Source of the DNA: Paenibacillus sp. FSL R5-0912
GTDB lineage: Bacteria; Bacillota; Bacilli; Paenibacillales; Paenibacillaceae
Assembly: GCF_000758605.1 (NCBI RefSeq)
Contig: NZ_CP009282.1
Location: 2,976,001 to 3,040,000, forward strand
Length of the DNA stretch: 64,000 nucleotides
Direction: 5' to 3'
In this document: positions 58,233 through 64,000 of the stretch, piece after piece
Position numbering within the stretch: the stretch's first letter is position 1
Layout of the letters: every line of letters begins with the position of its first letter
Program-made: the position numbers and the translations under genes
The notes under the pieces: generated by a model
What the model was told of the DNA's origin: nothing
Database searches by the model: none
The model's input: only the letters and a program-made list of their open reading frames with translations

Positions 58233-58320
58233 GTGTGGCTGGGACTGGTAGCTGGTAGCTATCTGCGGGTGTGACTGGGACTGGTAGCTGGTAGCTATCT
58301 GCGGATGTGACTGGGACTGT
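58233..58320. repeat. 36-bp tandem repeat, about 2.4 copies
   Basis: Units start at 58233, 58269 and 58305 (GTGTGACTGGGACTGG then TAGCTGGTAGCTATCTGCGG); the third is partial. It adjoins copy 3 of the dispersed repeat. Confidence 0.85.
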
Positions 58321-58332
58321 GGCAGGAAATAG

Positions 58333-58520
58333 CAGTTGGATTTTCTCCACTTGCTTAGGGGTGGAGGAGGCCTTGCCGGGAAACGGTTGGAAAAACAGCA
58401 CTTAATTTGCTGCCAAACGATCAGAGCAGGGGAAATGCATGAAATTAAATGACGTTTATCCAATTAAATTCCTCAGAAGCTCCCAATCATCCCAATTAAG
58501 ATACGTTTATCCAACTAAAA
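58333..58520. repeat. dispersed intergenic repeat, copy 3
   Basis: Left arm GGAAAAACAGCACTTAATTT at 58389-58408; inverted arms at 58442-58461 and 58493-58512 (CAATTAAGATACGTTTATCC). Spacing 53 and 51 bp. Left-end GTTGGATTTTCTCCACTTGC matches copies 1 and 2. Confidence 0.8.
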
Positions 58521-58607
58521 CCCGGGGCTCTTTAGCAAAATAGCAGTAGATGTACGAGAAGCTACAGTAGAACCGAAACAAGAACCTAAACAAGACCCGA
58601 AACAGCA

Positions 58608-58657
58608 GAGTAGCGATTCTCCAGGTACCAGGTAACGGGAGAATCGCTGCTCTTTTT
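58608..58657. terminator. terminator beside repeat copy 3
   Basis: Stem GAGTAGCGATTCTCC / GGGAGAATCGCTGCTC followed by TTTTT. It shares the GCGATTCTCC core with the terminator beside repeat copy 1 (14762). Its T-run is on the plus strand, while the next gene converges from the right. Confidence 0.8.
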
Positions 58658-58756
58658 GATCTATATGGTGTTGGGCACGGACCTCGTCTGTCTCAACTTG
58701 CCGGAATTATAACTGTGGATCAGCCCCGGCAGGCGGGAGCATGATGCCACATGTCT

Positions 58757-61700
58757 TTAGTTCATTACTTTCGCTTGCACCAGCAAGCGGAGGATGACGG
58801 TTGCCGCTTCCGCACGGGTAGCGGATTGCCCCGGTTGGAACAGACCGGCCGGTGTTCCGGTGATCAGGCCAACCTGAACCGCCTTGTCTATATCCTGCTG
58901 CGCCCAGCCCGCAATCTTGTCTGCATCCTTGAAGGCTGCAGGCTGAAGCTCTGAAGCTGGGAGCGGCGAGCCTGCAAGGGCCATCGCCTTAACCAGAATA
59001 ACGGTCATCTCCTGGCGGGTAATGATATCGTTCGGCCGGAAATTATTGTCCGTTCCGCCCCGCACCAGACCCAACTCAGCGGCTGTTCCGACGCTTCCGG
59101 TGTACCACACACCGGAGGGGATATCCTTGAACGAAACGTCTGCCGAACCGGAGGAGGAGTAGCCCAGTGCACGAACCATCATCGCTGCGAATTCCGCGCG
59201 GGTTGTGGTAGCGTTTGGTGCGAATTGGCTATCCGTTAAGCCGGTGAGGATGTACTTTGAGGCCAGCTTTTCGACGGATGCCTGTGCCCAGTGCCCCTTG
59301 ATATCCTCGAATGTCTTGTTACTTGAAATCACCGCAAACGTGCCGTTGCTCGGACTGTAGAAGGTTACACCGGTGCCGCTGATGACAGCCGGAACGAAGG
59401 TGAAGCTTCTGTCCTTCTCAATTCGCACCACGGTTGTATTACGGCTGTCCGCCGGAGCATCGAGCTGCAAGGTGCCACGGGAATAGCTGCCCTTAAACCC
59501 CGGGATCACCACCGTACGTCCATTGGCTTCAACCGTTACCGTGTACTCAATGGCAGGGCTGATTAATTTGCCCTTGGCTGCCAGAACAGCCTGAACGATC
59601 TCTTGCTGCCGTTGTTCCGGCAAGACCATCATACTGACCTTGAGCTTCCAGTCTTCGGTTCCCAATTGCTGTCCCCAAGCAGCGGTATCTACCGCTTTTA
59701 CAGGGAAGTGGAAGGTGCCGAGCGGAGACGAGACGGTGAGCTGTTCCGCCGCTTTTACCTTCTGGGCATCCAATGTGGCTGTGGCAGTAGCTCCTGTAAC
59801 CTCTGCTTCGACGGTCACATGGCCGCTGCCGCTTGGTGCTTCCGGCTGCACAGGATTGACCGAGCCAACGGTAGTGCCGCCCCCGTTGCCGCTGCCGGCG
59901 TTCGTACCGCTATTGTTACCGCCGCCGTGGTTACCGCCGCCAGTATCGCCGCCACCAGTATCACCGCCGCCAGTATCGCCGCCGCCAGTATCACCGCCAC
60001 CAGTATCACCGCCGCCAGTATCGCCGCCGCCAGTATCACCGCCGCCAGTATCGCCGCCGCCAGTATCGCCGCCGCCAGTATCGCCGCCACCAGTATCGCC
60101 GCCGCCAGTATCACCGCCGCCAGTATCGCCGCCGCCAGTATCACCGCCGCCAGTATCGCCGCCGCCAGTTTCACCACCGCCGTCAGTCACAAGCGTATGC
60201 CGCGGGTAAATATCGAACCGGTCGAACGCAGGCGCGTATTGGCGCGGGACCGCTGTGTAAGGAGTGAAGCCTTGCGCGCCGGTTCCTCCATAAGGGTTGG
60301 AGCCCCCGTCATACGTATTATTATTGGAGAAGCGGATGCTGTTAGTGCCTGCTTTCAGTTCAACATCCAAGGTCTGTGTGGCGAACTGCTGCCATGAGAT
60401 GGTGTTCTTGAAAAAGACGGTCTGCGGCTCGCCGCCATTGACGCTGACCTGTGTATACCGTTCAACAACGTCGTTGTTGTAGGCATGCGTCCCGGCGCTT
60501 TCGCCGTTCGCGTAGGTTACGACGAGCTTATAGGTACCTGCTTTGGACACTGTGATGTCCTTCAGCTCCAGATACCGCTCTGCTCCGTCGTAGGAGGTAA
60601 TGCCATTCACATATTTGCCGCCTGAGGCGTATTTGGCAAAGGCATCCTCCCGAACCAGCGGCAGCTCGGAGCCGGCCGGAGTACCTACGACCGTTGCCGC
60701 CTCTGCCTCAACGGAATATACAGAAGTCTGGCTGACGAAGGCTGCGTTAATATAATCCAGGCTAAGCGCAGCGCTGGAACGCACATCAACCAGGTTAATG
60801 CCTGTGCGTAAGAAGGTAGGTACTGTAGCGGTCTGCCATTGTCCGCTGGTATTGGTAACAGGCAGATCTACTAGCGGCTTGCGGTCATGTTGGATTTGCA
60901 GGCTGCCCGCACCCGATGCTGAATAGCGGATCTGCAGATCATACATGCCGTCCTCCAGTACACTTACAACAAAACGGGTGTTGGCGTCCTGGCTGCTGCC
61001 GTAACCGGTCACATATCCGGCACCCTCGAAGCCTTCCAGGCTGCTCTCTCTCGACAACCCCAGCGCAGGATCATAGTCGGCAAATTCTGCCTGTACACGG
61101 TAATTCGCTTGTGCGCCCGGCATACCGCTATAAGTTACTTCCATCGCGTCAAGGGTGGATTCGCCCTGGCCTGCTTCTCCCGTATCCGGGTTGTACTTGC
61201 TGATGCCGATGGAATGCGTCCCTTGCGTCAGATCGGCAAAGATCGTATTGCTTCCCAGCAGCTGCATGTTGTAATCTGCACGCAGAACCACCTTCGTTGC
61301 CGGGTGATCATCAATTTGGATGAACCATTCGGAATTGATCCGCTGATTCGCATCTCCGGTATTGGATTGATTGCGCAGGGGGGAGGTTGCGCCGCTGCCT
61401 CCAATCAGATCCAGCCGGTAGCTCCCATCCGCCGGAACCGTAACATCTGTCCATTTCACCAGGCTTTCCGCAGCCTTGATGCCTTGGACGTACTGGCCGT
61501 TCGAGGCAGAGCGTCCGGTGCTCTTGCGCGGATAGTGATCCGTCAGGGTCACATTGGTCCGCACCTCTGCATTCTCAGCCTCGAAGCGCTTATAGAAAGT
61601 CTCCTTCGGGGCATGATCGACAGCCGGAGTAATGACTGCATAATACGCCGAGGTGTAATCGTTCAGGTTGACATCCAGTGTGACCGAGCCGTTCTTGACG

Positions 61701-63946
61701 GAATAATCACGGTCAAGAATCTGGGTAGGCTCAACGAGGAATCCGGTTAAGCCCGTATATCCAGCGTGCCATACGGTGATATGAACGGCTTCTGCGTCTG
61801 TGAGGAAGGAGGGGCTGTTCCCATTGCCGGTCACATTGTTGAACACGATCTGGCTATCTCCCTGTGTGCCTCCGAACGCGATACTGGCCTGCTTCTTGTT
61901 GTCCTGAATGGAGCTTAGCCCGTACAAGCCGGGGCCGAAGGCGTCATTCTCATGTCTGGCATTGATGACCTCGATCTTGGCCATGTCGCCGCCCATCATG
62001 TCGGCATACCATTTGTAGAGCCACCATGCCCCGTTAGGCTCATTCTGCCCGGCGAGCAGGGACCCGTAGGAGTTGGCCGTGTTCCAATACGGCAGCATAC
62101 TGTTCATTTTCAGCTCATCATAACGTGCAATGTAATGAATAAGCGAGCCGCCTACGGCAATCTCCGAGGTAGCGGCATACTCATTGATGTCCACCTTGAT
62201 CGGGAAGGGCACCGTCCGGTCCGGATACAGCTCTTTATAGCGCTGCACGGACCTCTCTTCCACCGTCCGGAAGGTGGCCACATTCGAGGGAGCCTGGTTG
62301 AAGGCTTTGTCCCACAGCATATGCCAGCTGATAATGTCCGGCAGACAGTCATTCTCTACGCAGTAGGGAATGAAATCCTCGAATACCTTGGCTCCGTACT
62401 GGGTCAAATTCACTCCGGAAATGACGGCGCCGGGGTCAATCTCTTTGATCTTCTTCGTTACTGCCAGCCAGTCGCTGTTGAATACGGCTCTTGAATTCTT
62501 GCCCGTCTGGTTGTCTGACAGGAGCTGGGGATAACGGGTATTGTTCTGCTCAGGCTCATTGAACGGGATATAGATGAATCTTGCATCGGGGTCCTTGCCC
62601 GGATTCGCCGCCGCCCATTGCTCTTTATAGGCTTTGACTGCCGTTGTAATCGGAATGACGGCTTCCTGAATATATTCATTCGCCGTTCTGGACGGATAGT
62701 ACCAATGCTGATAATAATCCTGCATAACGATGTTTACAGCTTCCCCGCCGGCCTCGAAGAAATAGTCCGACACCCGGAGCGCGTCTCCGGTTGGATGCTG
62801 GATACCGTTCGGCGGCTTCTGGGAGATATGCGAGGGCTTGATCGGAATCAGCGTGTTGATATCCGGCACATTAGGCTCGCTGATCGCATACAGTGCGCCG
62901 GAAGAGCCATGGAATACAGGTCCGAGCGAACGGTCTGCCAGATCGACCGAGATTATGGCCGGCTTGGCTGAAGTGTTCTCTTCATGCTTCGTCTCTGCAT
63001 AGAGTGCGCTTACCTGATTGGCATTTAACTGGACATTGTAAATCCGCAGATCGTCAAATTTACCCTTGATATCTCCATCCGAGGTGTAAAGCGATCTGCC
63101 GAAATCATTGAATGTCAGGGCGTCCAGATAGCCGCGCGAGAAGAAATGCTCCAGAACTGAGGTCATTGTTGCATCCGGAGAGCTTTTACCCAGATCCAGA
63201 CCTTTGGTGCCCACGGGAACACCGTCCTGGTATACCTCGTAGGCCCCGCTGCTTGTCATCGTAATGACGACTTGCTGCCATTTGCCTCTAGCGGGATTGC
63301 GGTTCCAGACGATATCGCCTTTGTAGCTGGCAATTTCATTCGGATTCGTCCCGGTATATATACGGTTGCTGAACGTACCATCCCCGGCAATGACAATGAA
63401 TTCTGAATCCTGCCAACCGTTTACTCCGGCGTTTGTCAGCCCCTTCTCGGCAATGGTCGAGGACAGCAGGCGTGAATAGGCGCCTGAGGATGAGTCAATA
63501 TTTGCCCAGAAGGCGATGGACAGCTCATCCTCGATTCCGCTGTAGAGCTGATCCGGCAGCTTCAGCCAGCCGGTGCCGTTCCCGCCGCCGGGTAAGGAGA
63601 GGACCTCTCCGCGCTGGTCGTCGTATACAATCGACGCTACCCCTTTAAGCTCGGCGCGTTCAGCACCTGCAGCAGGATAGACGCTATTCACCACCGAGAC
63701 ACGGTCGACCACCTGTCCGGGGTGGAAGCTCCATTGGTACAGCGGAGCCGCCTCAGCGTTGACTTCCTTCTGTTGCACTTGATCCTGCTGGAACTGTTGC
63801 TGCTCCAGCAGTATTTGCTCAGGAGCAGACTCCGGGACCGGCAGCGGATCAGACAACTGATCCGTGGAAGCGCTTGCTAATGTAGATGGCAGAATAGTCA
63901 GGAATACCAGCATGGATATCAGTGAACGTTTAAGATGCAGCCTCAA
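58757..63946 (-). CDS. giant SLH-anchored multi-domain glycoside hydrolase
   Basis: 1,729-aa surface protein. Signal peptide (about 1-28); LamG/concanavalin-like domain (about 67-320); clan GH-A-like TIM barrel (about 330-780) with probable acid/base E464 (YIPFNEPEQN) and nucleophile E589 (DINEYAAT), closest in style to GH39; three CBM6/35-like jelly rolls (about 788-945, 949-1072, 1075-1240); a DTGGG-repeat linker (about 1252-1350); a beta-rich module (about 1365-1530); three SLH repeats (about 1545-1729; FEDIKGHWAQASVEKL, ITRQEMTVILVKAM) that bind the cell-wall polymer. Start is TTG with AAGAGGTGAG upstream. The substrate is unknown; neighbours suggest xylan. Confidence 0.88.
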   Translation of the reverse strand: MRLHLKRSLISMLVFLTILPSTLASASTDQLSDPLPVPESAPEQILLEQQQFQQDQVQQKEVNAEAAPLYQWSFHPGQVVDRVSVVNSVYPAAGAERAELKGVASIVYDDQRGEVLSLPGGGNGTGWLKLPDQLYSGIEDELSIAFWANIDSSSGAYSRLLSSTIAEKGLTNAGVNGWQDSEFIVIAGDGTFSNRIYTGTNPNEIASYKGDIVWNRNPARGKWQQVVITMTSSGAYEVYQDGVPVGTKGLDLGKSSPDATMTSVLEHFFSRGYLDALTFNDFGRSLYTSDGDIKGKFDDLRIYNVQLNANQVSALYAETKHEENTSAKPAIISVDLADRSLGPVFHGSSGALYAISEPNVPDINTLIPIKPSHISQKPPNGIQHPTGDALRVSDYFFEAGGEAVNIVMQDYYQHWYYPSRTANEYIQEAVIPITTAVKAYKEQWAAANPGKDPDARFIYIPFNEPEQNNTRYPQLLSDNQTGKNSRAVFNSDWLAVTKKIKEIDPGAVISGVNLTQYGAKVFEDFIPYCVENDCLPDIISWHMLWDKAFNQAPSNVATFRTVEERSVQRYKELYPDRTVPFPIKVDINEYAATSEIAVGGSLIHYIARYDELKMNSMLPYWNTANSYGSLLAGQNEPNGAWWLYKWYADMMGGDMAKIEVINARHENDAFGPGLYGLSSIQDNKKQASIAFGGTQGDSQIVFNNVTGNGNSPSFLTDAEAVHITVWHAGYTGLTGFLVEPTQILDRDYSVKNGSVTLDVNLNDYTSAYYAVITPAVDHAPKETFYKRFEAENAEVRTNVTLTDHYPRKSTGRSASNGQYVQGIKAAESLVKWTDVTVPADGSYRLDLIGGSGATSPLRNQSNTGDANQRINSEWFIQIDDHPATKVVLRADYNMQLLGSNTIFADLTQGTHSIGISKYNPDTGEAGQGESTLDAMEVTYSGMPGAQANYRVQAEFADYDPALGLSRESSLEGFEGAGYVTGYGSSQDANTRFVVSVLEDGMYDLQIRYSASGAGSLQIQHDRKPLVDLPVTNTSGQWQTATVPTFLRTGINLVDVRSSAALSLDYINAAFVSQTSVYSVEAEAATVVGTPAGSELPLVREDAFAKYASGGKYVNGITSYDGAERYLELKDITVSKAGTYKLVVTYANGESAGTHAYNNDVVERYTQVSVNGGEPQTVFFKNTISWQQFATQTLDVELKAGTNSIRFSNNNTYDGGSNPYGGTGAQGFTPYTAVPRQYAPAFDRFDIYPRHTLVTDGGGETGGGDTGGGDTGGGDTGGGDTGGGDTGGGDTGGGDTGGGDTGGGDTGGGDTGGGDTGGGDTGGGDTGGGDTGGGDTGGGNHGGGNNSGTNAGSGNGGGTTVGSVNPVQPEAPSGSGHVTVEAEVTGATATATLDAQKVKAAEQLTVSSPLGTFHFPVKAVDTAAWGQQLGTEDWKLKVSMMVLPEQRQQEIVQAVLAAKGKLISPAIEYTVTVEANGRTVVIPGFKGSYSRGTLQLDAPADSRNTTVVRIEKDRSFTFVPAVISGTGVTFYSPSNGTFAVISSNKTFEDIKGHWAQASVEKLASKYILTGLTDSQFAPNATTTRAEFAAMMVRALGYSSSGSADVSFKDIPSGVWYTGSVGTAAELGLVRGGTDNNFRPNDIITRQEMTVILVKAMALAGSPLPASELQPAAFKDADKIAGWAQQDIDKAVQVGLITGTPAGLFQPGQSATRAEAATVILRLLVQAKVMN
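59936..60178 (-). repeat. coding 15-bp tandem repeat (DTGGG linker)
   Basis: About sixteen near-identical 15-bp units encode Asp-Thr-Gly-Gly-Gly repeats linking the CBM region to the SLH side of the giant protein. Only a few synonymous changes (GTATCGCC versus GTATCACC) separate units, so copy number probably varies between strains. Confidence 0.95.
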
Positions 63947-64000
63947 TAGAATCTCACCTCTTGTGTTTTTTTGAAATAAAAGAATTTATAGGTTTCACCT

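Noticed and set aside
59640..60209. Plus-strand Pro-Val-Ser repeat protein
   Set aside because: It is the complement of the DTGGG linker of the SLH protein and has no independent support.

Overview
The window looks like a chromosomal hemicellulose-use region of a Gram-positive, low-to-mid G+C spore-former, most likely Paenibacillus. Reasons: strong AGGAGG-type ribosome binding sites with frequent GTG/TTG starts, YesM/YesN two-component pairs, LplA/LplB/YtcP-type sugar ABC importers without their own ATPase, CcpA (cre)-like boxes, lipoprotein signals and an SLH-anchored surface enzyme. The genus is inferred from gene style; no rRNA or tRNA is present to confirm it.

Layout. 1-5.8 kb: end of a YtcP-type permease, then a response regulator, sensor kinase, response regulator triad. 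5.9-14.7 kb: intracellular arabinoxylan breakdown (GH10 xylanase, two GH43 enzymes, GH31 alpha-xylosidase) with an IS110-family element between the GH10 and first GH43 genes and an AraC regulator. 15.4-18.2 kb: AraC regulator divergent from a two-part GH43 protein. 18.3-25.5 kb: YesN-YesM-LplA-LplB-YtcP sensing and uptake unit. 25.7-28.6 kb: GH120-like beta-xylosidase and CE1 esterase. 29.3-33.0 kb (minus): second LplA-LplB-YtcP importer with a perfect cre box upstream. 33.4-34.2 kb (minus): AraC protein with a degenerate receiver.

34.4-53.7 kb: one long plus-strand gene cluster and the most unusual part of the window. In order: solute-binding lipoprotein, 964-aa CBM-like/solute-binding fusion, two permeases, secreted NHL/TPR protein, YIP1-like membrane protein, DUF5696-like lipoprotein, two more permeases, GH10 lipoprotein, another solute-binding lipoprotein, YesM kinase and YesN regulator. 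Many junctions overlap or are a few bases apart. It resembles a surface machine joining polysaccharide binding, cleavage, import and sensing. 53.8-57.9 kb: secreted GH5-CBM13, a ten-copy 51-bp tandem array, GH27 alpha-galactosidase and a small CxxC protein. 58.8-63.9 kb (minus): a 1,729-aa secreted LamG / TIM-barrel / CBM / SLH enzyme.

How the genes may work together: surface enzymes (GH10 lipoprotein, GH5-CBM13, SLH protein) cut xylan-type polymers; solute-binding lipoproteins and permeases import oligosaccharides, probably energised by a shared MsmX-like ATPase encoded elsewhere; cytoplasmic GH10, GH43, GH120, GH31, GH27 and CE1 enzymes finish hydrolysis. Each importer block is tied to a YesM/YesN pair, and cre-like boxes suggest catabolite repression. 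Gene-poor gaps hold three copies of a dispersed inverted-repeat element and several minisatellites. No GH67 or GH115 glucuronidase, ABC ATPase, rRNA, tRNA or CRISPR array was seen.
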